Counted from the first letter of the stretch, positions 8,152 through 16,736 are shown. The stretch is DNA of 64,000 nt from Trinickia sp. Y13 (GCF_029522115.1 NZ_JAKWFK010000002.1:599784-663783), one strand, 5' to 3'. Program-made: numbers and translations. Notes: generated from the sequence alone by a model not told the origin.

Positions 8152-10182
8152 TCAAAATAGCTCTTTCTGGTCAACGATCACGGATCGCTTTGAGAAGGGA
8201 TTATTCCACCTACCCTCAAGCACCTTCAAATGCAAATCAAACTCATCCCTGCGCCCCGGCTCAAATATAGCCGTCAATAGATCACGCGAAAGGCTTATAT
8301 CACCCCTTCGACCAATAGAGAGATCCCACCGCGGCGACAACACAGGATTCAACTGAATCTTTCGAAGTAGTTTATGGCTATTTCGATCTGGACGTCCCTC
8401 ACCAATCTCGAAGACAAACGAGAGATTCAGAGCCCACCTCAAGGCGCTTCTCGCAACTTCGCTAAGATCCTCATCGGCGAAACTGACAGCCAAAGGGGAA
8501 ACCTCCGGGATATTAAGCGAATACCTCGCCGTTCGCAGCAATGACGCTAGCTTTCCAACAACATCGCCAGCACTTTCAGAATGACTTCCTATATTGGCAT
8601 CCGATTCGAGCATAAACCGCGCCGCCTCGTTGGCTGCTTGATTCTGTGAATCTATATCTAAGGCAGTACCGTTTATAAAATCCAATTCCTTGAATTTTGC
8701 AACACTATAAGCCCGTCCTAAAACAACCAGTAGGTTACGAGGATTCCCAGAGGACATTTGCACAAAGGTATCGAAGCCCGCATACGGAAAGTTGCGGCTA
8801 CGTCGAAGCTCTCGACATAGTTGTGCTAATAGATCGCTTGCGTAATGCCCGTAGGCCGTCGAGTAATATTTTGGAGTATCTGCCGCTCCACTAGCGTATG
8901 ACAGCGCATCAGCGTGAAGTGTACGCGCGACCTGCTCGCACGCGCCATTTCCCTTCGCTTTCTTACAAAACAGGAGAATGTTTAGCTTCTTAAGAAGCAC
9001 GGGCAGTCCATCCGTCAGTAAGCCGCAGATTTGCTCGCCATTAACCCGTGCCCCGGTAGTCTTATCCACCAATGGCTCAAGCGCGCTGCGGAAATTCCGA
9101 AGAAACAGCGGTTCCATGCCCTGAGGAAGCAAGCGGGATAGAAAATTCTGATAGAAATTCGACGAATCGATCTCGTCAAAGAAATTTTTAGGATCCAAGG
9201 TCGCGGCAGACCTTATGCCGTCCAGCGAAAGATGCCCAGCCGTCACCAACCGTTTAATTACAAATTTACGCGCGAATTCAGGATATTTTGCGTAATTCCG
9301 CAAAATATCATCCAACAAAACCTTCTTGAACTCAGAGCCTTCTCGGTTGACTTCCCCGTTTGCCAAAGTCGCAAACGTCTTCATGGCATAGATTCTACCG
9401 CCTATCCGAAAGGTAGACCGCCCTTCGCCGAACCGAATCATGGTGTTCAGCACCTGCTGCTGCACCACAGAAAAATTTTCCACTTCGTCGATGAGGTATA
9501 GCAACGGACCATCCAACGAACGATGCCATTGCGCTATACACTTACTCATACCTAGCGACAATGCGCCAACAGCGAATGGAACCGACAGATTCAATTCACC
9601 TGAAAATGCGAAATTGTTGATTTGCTCATCGATCTCCCTCCGTTGGGCTGTCACCCATCTAGCGAAAGATGAGACCGACTCAAGCTTTTCTACTTGAGGG
9701 TCAGTAATAAACGATGCAGCCATTCTGATAAAACCTACATCGTCAAATTTGTCGTTTGGCGATGTATTTTTTATCAGATCAAGCGTCTCCAGCACAACCT
9801 CTGCAAGACGCAATTCTAAGTACAGCGAAAATGCCTTCGACCATCGCGCACCGCCGTCGTTATCCTGAAATTCAAATCGAGCGGCATCAAAGCTATTCGC
9901 GCGCAAAAATACCGCCAAAAACTTGTTCTTTTTGACAATATCCACACCGCTCATTTTCGGGAATCTAAGACGCATTGCCGAAAAAGAATAATATCGCAAC
10001 AGGTGCGTTTTTCCCGTCCCCTTTCCGCCCAAAATAATTTTAGAGACGGGAGATCGAGGTTCAATTATTTCATCGATAGTGCTACCACCAATTTCCACCC
10101 AGAGATCATTTATCTGCTCGTCCGTGTAATCGGACGCCTTAAAGAAAGCAAACGGATTAGTGCGATCCATATTCACCACCAT
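8152..10182 (-). CDS. Orc1/Cdc6-like P-loop ATPase
   Basis: A large ATPase of 676 residues from the ATG at 10180-10182 (an alternative ATG at 10168-10170 begins MDRTNPFAFFKASDY). The Walker A motif GGKGTGKT is at residues 52-59. Walker B with a following Glu, LLYLIDEVEN, is at about 227-236. The remainder is long and mostly helical, with GNPRNLLVVLGRA near residue 500, as in STAND/ORC-type ATPases. It probably acts as an NTP-driven switch or DNA-engaging motor. The first ATG overlaps the stop of the upstream gene as TGATG, and no strong Shine-Dalgarno precedes it, so coupling is expected. Orc/Cdc6-like ATPases paired with PRTase-like proteins are known from predicted conflict systems. Confidence 0.85.
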   Translation of the reverse strand: MVVNMDRTNPFAFFKASDYTDEQINDLWVEIGGSTIDEIIEPRSPVSKIILGGKGTGKTHLLRYYSFSAMRLRFPKMSGVDIVKKNKFLAVFLRANSFDAARFEFQDNDGGARWSKAFSLYLELRLAEVVLETLDLIKNTSPNDKFDDVGFIRMAASFITDPQVEKLESVSSFARWVTAQRREIDEQINNFAFSGELNLSVPFAVGALSLGMSKCIAQWHRSLDGPLLYLIDEVENFSVVQQQVLNTMIRFGEGRSTFRIGGRIYAMKTFATLANGEVNREGSEFKKVLLDDILRNYAKYPEFARKFVIKRLVTAGHLSLDGIRSAATLDPKNFFDEIDSSNFYQNFLSRLLPQGMEPLFLRNFRSALEPLVDKTTGARVNGEQICGLLTDGLPVLLKKLNILLFCKKAKGNGACEQVARTLHADALSYASGAADTPKYYSTAYGHYASDLLAQLCRELRRSRNFPYAGFDTFVQMSSGNPRNLLVVLGRAYSVAKFKELDFINGTALDIDSQNQAANEAARFMLESDANIGSHSESAGDVVGKLASLLRTARYSLNIPEVSPLAVSFADEDLSEVARSALRWALNLSFVFEIGEGRPDRNSHKLLRKIQLNPVLSPRWDLSIGRRGDISLSRDLLTAIFEPGRRDEFDLHLKVLEGRWNNPFSKRSVIVDQKELF

Positions 10183-11132
10183 CAATATTTTTTGTCGTAG
10201 CGAACAAATATCGGTCGCCAAGGAACAGTTCTCCCCTCGTTCCAAAATACGGGAGGCACGTTGTCAGGCGTATTGTGCGAGAAACCCAACAGTAGCTGCC
10301 CATCTTTATATCCGAGCGGGATGCTAGGATTGAGCTTATCCCCGTAAAGCGAGCACATATTCTTCAAGGCGTCCAGTGAAAACCAGTCGGGCGGCGCATT
10401 AAAGTAGCGACTTTCCTGGCCAAATGCTTTATATGTGTCATCCAGCTCAAAGAGAGTCGTAACGTCTTTTCCAAAGAAATCACTTGCAGACAATTTCTCT
10501 AGGCCGCTGGTCGTCGCAAAGAGCGAAACGAAGCGCAACTCGACACCAGGACTGTTTTCACGAATGAGTTTAATATACGGCTTTAGATACTCCGTGGCCT
10601 GCGTTCCAGACCCGACCAAATCATCAAAAAAAACATACCGCGCAACTTGCGCCTCGCGCTGCTTATATATGATGCGTCCAGTCGGATCCGCGACGGGCAC
10701 GAACGCACTAGTCACATCGGAAAACAGATCCTTCTTCAGATAGTTTACCTGTCTGAAATAATATAAAAGATGCGCTCCACTTTCCGCCGGATTTCCGACA
10801 CCGATGAAACGCGTCGACGCCAATTCATCGCTATACAACCTCTGAACAAGATCGAAATCCCTGGTGTTACCACAATTCCGTCGTATCCGCTGTTTGATCG
10901 GGCTTTCAATTTGATCCCGATATACTGCCTTGAGCATCTGACGAACGAGGCCTTTGCTGAAGTACATGAATCGAGTCAGCATCAGCAGAGCCAGCCTCTG
11001 CTCGTCTTCGGCAGAGCAAGATTCGCCGGTGAAATTATGCACCCACGCCTCTATCTCGGGCCATCGGATCTCACCATCCCAGGCTTGCTCGACAATAACC
11101 CGCAATTTTTGTTGATATTCTTCGGCGCTCAT
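10182..11132 (-). CDS. Phosphoribosyltransferase-like protein of a predicted conflict system
   Basis: 316 residues. The one diagnostic motif is RYVFFDDLVGSGTQA (residues 165-179), which matches the type I PRTase PRPP-binding loop: hydrophobic strand, two acidic residues, then GSGT. A roughly 100-residue helical N-terminus precedes it. The protein lacks the marks of housekeeping purine, pyrimidine or ComF PRTases. A PRTase-like gene beside an Orc/Cdc6-like ATPase matches predicted antiviral conflict operons (PRTase-CE-type), so it may modify a nucleotide, nucleic acid or protein using PRPP or a related ligand. The start overlaps the methyltransferase stop (ATGA at 11129-11132). Confidence 0.82.
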   Translation of the reverse strand: MSAEEYQQKLRVIVEQAWDGEIRWPEIEAWVHNFTGESCSAEDEQRLALLMLTRFMYFSKGLVRQMLKAVYRDQIESPIKQRIRRNCGNTRDFDLVQRLYSDELASTRFIGVGNPAESGAHLLYYFRQVNYLKKDLFSDVTSAFVPVADPTGRIIYKQREAQVARYVFFDDLVGSGTQATEYLKPYIKLIRENSPGVELRFVSLFATTSGLEKLSASDFFGKDVTTLFELDDTYKAFGQESRYFNAPPDWFSLDALKNMCSLYGDKLNPSIPLGYKDGQLLLGFSHNTPDNVPPVFWNEGRTVPWRPIFVRYDKKY

Positions 11133-12553
11133 TTTGAGGAGATCTTCCTAAAAACCAATACGCTTTCGCGCGAGATCACGGATGCGGTTCGATTTCTCTT
11201 TGTCATCAGCCCTCTTGATTTAATATCATCAAGCAGGCTAAGCTCCAACTCCAAACCCGAATTTTGCAAGATCTCAGAAAAGTAGCTGTCATTTCTAACA
11301 ACCTCGCCAGTCACCGCATTATTTCCAACCACCAAAACAATACGCCCGTCAACGCTTGCCACCCGAGCTAGCTCCTTTAGTGTCTGAGCCATCTCAAAGA
11401 AGTACACCCGAGTGATCTTCGCTCGCGTCGGATTCGCCTTCTCGATTCGCTTCAACAACGTCTCGAAGCGTCGCGGAAGTTTTCCCGTATCAAAGTCGTT
11501 TGCACGCATTGGAACATGCTCACGGCCTATTGACTGAGCTTCTAGATGTTTTAGCTCGCGAGGCTCGGCCATTCCCAGCCAATTGAGTGACAAACTTGTT
11601 GCCCGTATGTATTTCTGGGCGCTCCCGTACGGTGGAGAGGTCACGATCAATGGAATAGTGCCGGAGCCCAGCGGCGCGTTAGCTTTAGCGAACGGATCGA
11701 TCAACCTACGCGCGTCATGCCCGGCGATTTGCGCCTGTTTGCGCCGAGGGTTTGTTAAATTGGCTTCCTCAACACGTTGCACGTTCCAAGCGCAAATTCT
11801 GGCAAATTCCTCGACAGGGTCGACCTTCTCCAGCCAAGCGAGACGATCCTTTATTCTCGCCCGCACGGCATCGGGGAGCGCTTCCTTGTCGTTCAATCGC
11901 ACAGGTACGGAGACGTTCGGGTCGGCATTACTGAGCCGTCTCGCGAGAACCGAGAAGCAAACTAAGAAAAATTGCTCGACACTGCCGGCGGCTACCTCCC
12001 GGACAGCGCGCAAGATGATCTCTAGCCGTCGCTTCCGTTCTTCGGAATACCACATGTGGTCATTCACAATTGCGATGACCGGGGCTATACGAAGCCGCTT
12101 AGCGCGACCACAGATGTTCCTTGCAACCTCTCTCAACTGCTCGGGATCATAAGACGTCGTTTTAACTTGTGTGATAAGGAGGGCCATGGGGTTCGCGTCC
12201 GCGACGAACGGCGAGCACCCAGCAAGGGAAGCCTCCAGGGCAACCGTCCCAGATCCACAGAATGGGTCTAGGACGACCGATTTTTTACCTGCCAAGGTAC
12301 TTGCATGCACGAAGAAATGAGCAATGTGAGGAAGTAGCTTCGCAGGATACGGGTGCAGCAGGTGCGTCTCCTGATCGCCGAGCCGAATCCAGTCGACCAA
12401 CTGGCGAAAATCTACTTCGACAGGCTTCTGAGAGTTTCGGAACGAAAGTCGCAGTTGATCGAACAAGACAGACGTGTCAAGTTGACCGCGCCGCTTCGAT
12501 CGTGCTCGGAGAACATTTTCAAGCTCGTTTTTTTTACCGGGCGTCGCGGGCAT
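11129..12553 (-). CDS. DNA methyltransferase (SPPY-type)
   Basis: A 474-residue SAM-dependent DNA methyltransferase. The SAM-binding motif I DPFCGSGT is at 96-103 and the catalytic motif IV TSPPYG at 305-310, with an HPYPAKLLPHI segment at 67-77 common in this class. SPPY suggests amino (N4-cytosine or N6-adenine) methylation. The 200-residue stretch between the motifs probably holds target recognition. No restriction endonuclease is encoded nearby; instead the gene heads a four-gene operon with PRTase-like, ATPase and unknown genes. A plausible role is self-marking for the downstream genes. No obvious Shine-Dalgarno precedes the ATG at 12551-12553. Confidence 0.9.
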   Translation of the reverse strand: MPATPGKKNELENVLRARSKRRGQLDTSVLFDQLRLSFRNSQKPVEVDFRQLVDWIRLGDQETHLLHPYPAKLLPHIAHFFVHASTLAGKKSVVLDPFCGSGTVALEASLAGCSPFVADANPMALLITQVKTTSYDPEQLREVARNICGRAKRLRIAPVIAIVNDHMWYSEERKRRLEIILRAVREVAAGSVEQFFLVCFSVLARRLSNADPNVSVPVRLNDKEALPDAVRARIKDRLAWLEKVDPVEEFARICAWNVQRVEEANLTNPRRKQAQIAGHDARRLIDPFAKANAPLGSGTIPLIVTSPPYGSAQKYIRATSLSLNWLGMAEPRELKHLEAQSIGREHVPMRANDFDTGKLPRRFETLLKRIEKANPTRAKITRVYFFEMAQTLKELARVASVDGRIVLVVGNNAVTGEVVRNDSYFSEILQNSGLELELSLLDDIKSRGLMTKRNRTASVISRESVLVFRKISSK

Positions 12554-12790
12554 GGATTGTTAGCATGTTGCATTCTGGGACAGCACTGAATCAGAACCCC
12601 CGCTGACGAAGCAGTTCGGTCAGCAGCGATGCTCTTCGCCAGTGTATTTTCTCACGACTTCCAGCGCCGCCGACACGCTGGCCATCGCTCCGGCAAGATG
12701 ATCGATCGTGAGACCGACAGAGCCCCCTCGGACTGACATATGACGAATACCGGCGCAAGCCTATCCTGCCTTAGAACCAAACCGACCGCG

Positions 12791-12808
12791 TTTCTTGCGC
12801 TGTCGCAA
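12791..12808. repeat. Direct repeat 1, copy A (18 bp)
   Basis: TTTCTTGCGCTGTCGCAA is identical to 13925-13942. In one frame both copies read FLALSQ followed by F or IF, and similarity continues more loosely for another 20 bases. It looks like two remnants of the same former gene. Confidence 0.85.
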
Positions 12809-12989
12809 TTTTTTGCGTTGAAGGCGCATACGATGCCTTGCCCTGCAAGCCATCGGTCCGATATTGCCGTCAGAAAAGGCAGCGAGCGCGCCCTGCGCGC
12901 CCCCCGACCGCTGACGAAGAGCCGCACCGGAATCGCGAGACGCAGATACTTCAAGCGAAGCAATTTCGACGTGCGATTTGCGCTACGCT

Positions 12990-13010
12990 CGTGCGCTGAA
13001 GAACTACCGC
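12990..13010. repeat. Direct repeat 2, copy A (21 bp)
   Basis: A 21-base perfect match to 13852-13872, beginning CGTGCGCTGAAGAAC. In one frame both copies encode RALKNYR. The order of repeat 1 and repeat 2 differs between the two loci, so this is not a simple tandem duplication. Confidence 0.85.
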
Positions 13011-13030
13011 CCGGATCACCACTCCCGTCG

Positions 13031-13717
13031 ATGCTTGCTCAAACACCTACCCACGCGCCCCTCCTCCGACTCGCATGTTTTCGTCACGGCGAGAGCGCCG
13101 CAAACGCCGGAGATGCGACCGATGACCCGGAGTCAATTCCCTTGACGCAAAATGGACGGCCGCAGGCCGTCGCGATAAGCCTACGCTTTGCCACTGCGCC
13201 AAACCGCTTAATTTGCTCTCCCTTCCTCCGCGCCCGACAAACAGCAGCTCCGACGTTAAGCCGATTTCCGTTGACACCCACGGAGACATGGCCGATTCAG
13301 GAGTTTACGTACCTCGAGCCCGGCAAATGCGCCGGAACGGCGGCAATGCACCGGCGTCCATGGGTCGAAACATACTGGGACACATCCGATCCGACTCATG
13401 TGGACGGCCCCGGAGCGGAATCATTCGCTGCTTTCATCCAACGAGTGCGAGCCGCATTGTGCCGCCTCGCGACACTCCGCTGCTCGTCGGACTTTACGAT
13501 CGCAATGTTTGGCCACGGACAGTTCTTTCAAGCGATGCGATGGCTAATTGAGACCGGCGCGGTGAACATTGATGCCAACGGGATGCGAGAGTTCCGGCTG
13601 CTCGACCAGCGCCGTCCTATTCGCAACGGAGACGGGTTTGTAGCGACGTTCGACGGCCACTTATGGATGCTGGAGCAGTGCGCCGAGACGCACCAAGGGA
13701 CCACTCAAGGGGCTTAG
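13031..13717 (+). CDS. Histidine phosphatase (phosphoglycerate mutase-like) family protein
   Basis: About 228 residues from the ATG at 13031. The catalytic RHGES motif lies near residue 16 (ACFRHGESAANAGD), followed by CSPFLRARQTA and the second catalytic His in MFGHGQFFQAMRW. This gives the full histidine-phosphatase core. The substrate is unknown; relatives act on phosphosugars, phosphoproteins or nucleotides. The frame is open upstream to 12740, but the extra 97 residues look like debris, and no good ribosome-binding site marks either start. It is an isolated cargo gene of the island. Confidence 0.82.
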   Translation: MLAQTPTHAPLLRLACFRHGESAANAGDATDDPESIPLTQNGRPQAVAISLRFATAPNRLICSPFLRARQTAAPTLSRFPLTPTETWPIQEFTYLEPGKCAGTAAMHRRPWVETYWDTSDPTHVDGPGAESFAAFIQRVRAALCRLATLRCSSDFTIAMFGHGQFFQAMRWLIETGAVNIDANGMREFRLLDQRRPIRNGDGFVATFDGHLWMLEQCAETHQGTTQGA

Positions 13718-13851
13718 TCCTACCCGCCGCGCCGGGGCAGGCCCTGTCCATCAATTCGGTCATCGCAGCTGAATCGCCTCCGGTACTTGCCTTGATACGT
13801 TACGTTACGATTGCCGCGTTACGTTATGTTATGAAATCGCACGGCCGACAC

Positions 13852-13872
13852 CGTGCGCTGAAGAACTACCGC
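13852..13872. repeat. Direct repeat 2, copy B (21 bp)
   Basis: A perfect match to 12990-13010. Here the frame reads RALKNYRVSS then stop, as if it were the C-terminus of a lost gene. Confidence 0.85.
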
Positions 13873-13924
13873 GTCTCGTCATAAGTCCGCGAACTGACCA
13901 AGCGCCGATTTGCGACAGCGCAAA

Positions 13925-13942
13925 TTTCTTGCGCTGTCGCAA
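13925..13942. repeat. Direct repeat 1, copy B (18 bp)
   Basis: A perfect match to 12791-12808; the frame reads KFLALSQIFEKGAYR. It lies immediately upstream of the transposase stub. Confidence 0.85.
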
Positions 13943-13987
13943 ATCTTCGAGAAAGGCGCCTACCGTGTCCATTCGGCAGGATTACCC

Positions 13988-14221
13988 TTACGGCCTCGGC
14001 CGATCAGTTGGTCGCCGTCGACCCGTCGCTCGCTTGCTTTCCCCGGGCGATCCGAACGCGCCGGGTCGTGCATTCGCTGGGCCACCGGCATCTCCTTCAC
14101 CAGGTTCACGATTTCGACGGCCAATGCCCAGCTCCCGACAGATCTCCGGTACCGCCACGCCAGCTTCCGCCCGTTTGAGCGCTTCCATGATCTGGCTATC
14201 CGTGAACTTCGACTTCTTCAT
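13988..14221 (-). mobile_element. IS3-family OrfA transposase stub
   Basis: The first 35 codons (14117-14221) read MKKSKFTDSQIMEALKRAEAG...ICRELGIG, the helix-turn-helix start of IS3-family OrfA. After that, homology stops abruptly and the frame continues as non-transposase sequence. OrfB and a matching right end are absent, so only the left end of an insertion sequence remains. The 11-bp string GGATTACCCTT occurs on both sides (13979 and 14278), possibly junction remnants. Confidence 0.75.
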
Positions 14222-14330
14222 TGCGTAGAACTCCCTTTGCTGGAAATTCTACTTCTGATCCCGCTTACTGGACGGGAGGATTACCCTTCGACCTGATCTA
14301 AAAGGTAAGCTCCAAGGTCGGCGAGACGAC

Positions 14331-14711
14331 ATGCGAGAAGCGGTGCCAGACTGGGAAGTAGACGAATCCGCATGGACCCCGCTCGTCGGAAATATGAAAC
14401 TACCGGACCCTGACGATCAGCACGTTTTGGCAGCAGCAATCGCGGGCCACACGGACTGTATTGTGACGGCCAACCTGCGAGATTTCCCGGCCGAAATCGT
14501 CGATCCCTACGGAATCGAAGTCATCCATCCCGACCGTTTCATTATCAACCAATGGGATCCGAACCATATCGCCACCATGACGACATTCAAGGGCATGCGC
14601 GCACGGTTGAGAAACCCGAAGCCGACCCCGGAAGATTTCGCTCAAGCACTTGAACGTAACGATCCACCTCCAACCGCTCAACGTATTCGCGACGCGGCCG
14701 AGCTGATCTAG
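14331..14711 (+). pseudogene. PIN-domain protein (VapC-like toxin) fragment
   Basis: 126 codons. LPDPDDQHVLAAAIAGHTDCIVTANLRDFP matches the C-terminal half of PIN-domain ribonucleases, with the acidic metal ligand in DPDD and Asp in LRDFP. Full-length relatives have about 60 more N-terminal residues with the first catalytic Asp (LLDTCVLYP-like), missing here. The upstream sequence joins the IS3 stub, so an IS event probably removed the start. No antitoxin gene is visible. Toxin activity is unlikely. Confidence 0.7.
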
Positions 14712-14976
14712 AACGCGCTCGACAATTTGGAGCGAGGATTAGGCGGGGCGGGGATTCCCGGCCATTACGCAAGCTATGATTTGTAGAGACCGACGGGCGA
14801 AAAGACCTTGATCGCAAACGAAACTGGCCCCTGCAGCTTTCCGCCGTCCTCCGCGCAGTTGACCTTGAATACGAGTTCGTTACCATCCGCGAACGCAGTA
14901 GCGCTTTCCCCCTCGAGGACCTCATGCTGCACGGTGCCGGGCCGGACGTGTTGCCAGTTGCAGTTCGTCAGGGTGA

Positions 14977-15264
14977 CGACAACTGGGGCGAGCCGGCCGC
15001 CGGCTGTTGTTGGTGTCGCTCGCGGTCGCGGCCTATGATGTCGTCGAAGCCGACGACAAACCGCGTGAAGTCATGCGGCAAGGCGCCCTGGCCGGCGCCG
15101 GTCTTATCGGTGGCTGGGCCGCTGGCAGCGCAGCGGTTGCGGTGGGCGTGTGCGCGGCGACTGCGCCGGTGTGCGTCGGCGCGATCGCGTTCGTTGGTGG
15201 CCTGCTCGCGACCTATGGCGCTGAAGCCGGTTTCGGCTCTTTGTACCCTCGGCCGACCAGGTGA
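14977..15264 (+). pseudogene. C-terminal remnant of a membrane-active (type VI secretion-like) effector
   Basis: The frame contains LLLVSLAVAAYDVVEADDKPREV, then two glycine-rich hydrophobic segments (ALAGAGLIGGWAAGSAAVAVG and APVCVGAIAFVGGLLATYG) and ends SLYPRPTR. This layout is typical of the C-terminus of glycine-zipper toxins delivered by type VI secretion. The frame is closed upstream by TGA at 14974-14976, so the N-terminal part is missing or frameshifted. A different frame, open from about 14779 to 15006, could hold another piece. The stop overlaps the start of the following immunity-like gene. Confidence 0.6.
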
Positions 15265-15644
15265 TCATCGTGACGGAACCGTTGAACCTCGAACGCCGCG
15301 CCGCGGTTTGGGAAGCGCTCTCGGAACTGTTCCTCGGAAAGGAACTCCAGGACTACGATTACGCCGCGATTGCCGAGACACTGCGCGCATCCGGTTACTC
15401 ACTCGACGAGCTCGAAAAGGTACTGCGCGAAGAGGTCGCACCCGTTTTTCGCAGCAATCTTTCAGCGCTCGCCGTGCCCGAAATGGAAGGGTGGGCACAC
15501 GACACGGTCGTGGAAGAGATACGGGCTTACCTTGAACGCGAGAGAACCGGCATATCCCGGCTGTTGATGCGTTTTGGAACGTCCAGGGCGCTGCCAGATG
15601 CGGCGACTAAGCGGTGGCAGCGAATCAGATCTTCGCTTTCGTAA
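15261..15644 (+). CDS. Immunity-like protein (DUF7079-type)
   Basis: 127 residues from the GTG at 15261, which overlaps the effector stop (GTGA). RRAAVWEALSELFLGKEL and YSLDELEKVLREEVAPVFRSNL resemble the DUF7079 pattern of small helical proteins coded right after secreted toxins. Overlap with the truncated effector and its small, soluble, acidic character fit an orphan immunity protein. The toxin partner appears broken, so this gene may persist to protect against related strains. Confidence 0.65.
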   Translation: MIIVTEPLNLERRAAVWEALSELFLGKELQDYDYAAIAETLRASGYSLDELEKVLREEVAPVFRSNLSALAVPEMEGWAHDTVVEEIRAYLERERTGISRLLMRFGTSRALPDAATKRWQRIRSSLS

Positions 15645-16024
15645 CCTACCGTGAAGCGACGCTCGAGACTTGCTGGGCCGGTTCTCATGCAGGGCACAGG
15701 CCGCGCTCTCGCCTCGCGAGCAAATCAGCAATGACGTGGTTCACGGCGTCGATGATCAGCAACCAAGGGGGCCAGCAGAAACCGCGCGAAGTGGCCGCGC
15801 TGATGCCGCGCGGCCGGGCGTCGAAGGATCAGCGAACGGTTGCAGGGAAGACGATCAGTCGCTCCTCCACTACCCCTATCCCACCTCGCCCAACCCGGTC
15901 TTTATCGACAACCGCCAACTGCTGATCCAGAATCCCTACCCCGCGGCCCGAGAATCAAGCGCGCCCCAGAGCGCAGCGGAAGCCGGGACACTGCCGAGCA
16001 TCATCAACCCGGGAACCGAGCCCC
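15645..16024. other. Intergenic region with possible gene debris
   Basis: No gene is supported. The frame through 15850-16020 reads like a Pro/Asn-rich protein tail (SLLHYPYPTSPNPVFIDN, IQNPYPAARES) but has no start or homology I recognise, and it runs on into the next gene out of frame. Confidence 0.4.
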
Positions 16025-16597
16025 ATGACGCAATTTGCACACGCCATCGACGCCTACATTCGCGCAAAAGACAACAATCGCCCCTATTTGATGGCGCAAG
16101 CCTTCGAGAGCGACGCGGCGCTAACCATGATCGTCGAAACCGATCAGATCTCGTTCCCCGCCGAGGCCCATGGACGAACCGAAATTGCGTCGGTGCTGGT
16201 CACGCAGTTTGCCCAGCGCTACGAGAACGTCTTCACGTTCTGCCTGAGCGCGCCGCCACCCGACGACGCAAGATCGTTCGAATGCGGCTGGCTAGTTTGC
16301 ATGACGGAAAAAGAAACCGGGGCTGCACGAATCGGTTATGGCCGATACGACTGGCGGCGTGCCGACCGTTCGGCAAAAGTCTCGCGCCTTCAGATCACGA
16401 TCGAGCAGATGATCGTCTTGCCCAAAGAGGCTGCCGAGCCCCTTATCCTATGGGCCCAGCAGCTTCCGTATCCGTGGTGTCTCCCCGAAAATCTAGCCAA
16501 CGAGATGCCGCACATCGATGCAATACGCAACATCGTCGATGCCCTGACCGAAACCCGGCCCGAATCGGGCGATCGCGCGACACAAGCAACGCGATAA
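16025..16597 (+). CDS. Nuclear transport factor 2 / SnoaL-like protein
   Basis: 190 residues beginning MTQFAHAIDAYIRAKDNNRPYLMAQAFESDAALTM, then the FPAEAHGRTEIASVLVTQF element. This is the cone-shaped NTF2/SnoaL fold with a central Asp and His pocket. Members are small-molecule isomerases, hydrolases or binding proteins, and the ligand is not evident. It is an isolated gene at the right edge of the accessory region, opposite in strand to the tail-lysozyme gene. Confidence 0.78.
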   Translation: MTQFAHAIDAYIRAKDNNRPYLMAQAFESDAALTMIVETDQISFPAEAHGRTEIASVLVTQFAQRYENVFTFCLSAPPPDDARSFECGWLVCMTEKETGAARIGYGRYDWRRADRSAKVSRLQITIEQMIVLPKEAAEPLILWAQQLPYPWCLPENLANEMPHIDAIRNIVDALTETRPESGDRATQATR

Positions 16598-16736
16598 GTT
16601 TGCCATCGGCGGCGGCAATGCCCGCCCACTGCGTATGTCGGAGTCAATCACCTTTGAATCAGCCAGCGCTCCGATGGGGCTGCGCCGCGGCCTAATGCCG
16701 GTGCCTGCGCAGACGCCGAAGACAGCTTGTCGTTCA

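Larger units (their letters stand above)
12554..13030. other. Intergenic region upstream of the methyltransferase operon
   Basis: It holds the operon promoter region (minus strand) and, further right, two short sequences repeated about 1 kb downstream (12791-12808 and 12990-13010). Codon-like stretches (FLALSQFF, YARALKNYR) suggest gene debris, but no intact ORF can be supported. Confidence 0.5.

Noticed and set aside
12740..13030. N-terminal extension of the phosphatase frame
   Set aside because: 97 residues with no conserved pattern and containing the repeated scraps; the ATG at 13031 starts at the family core.
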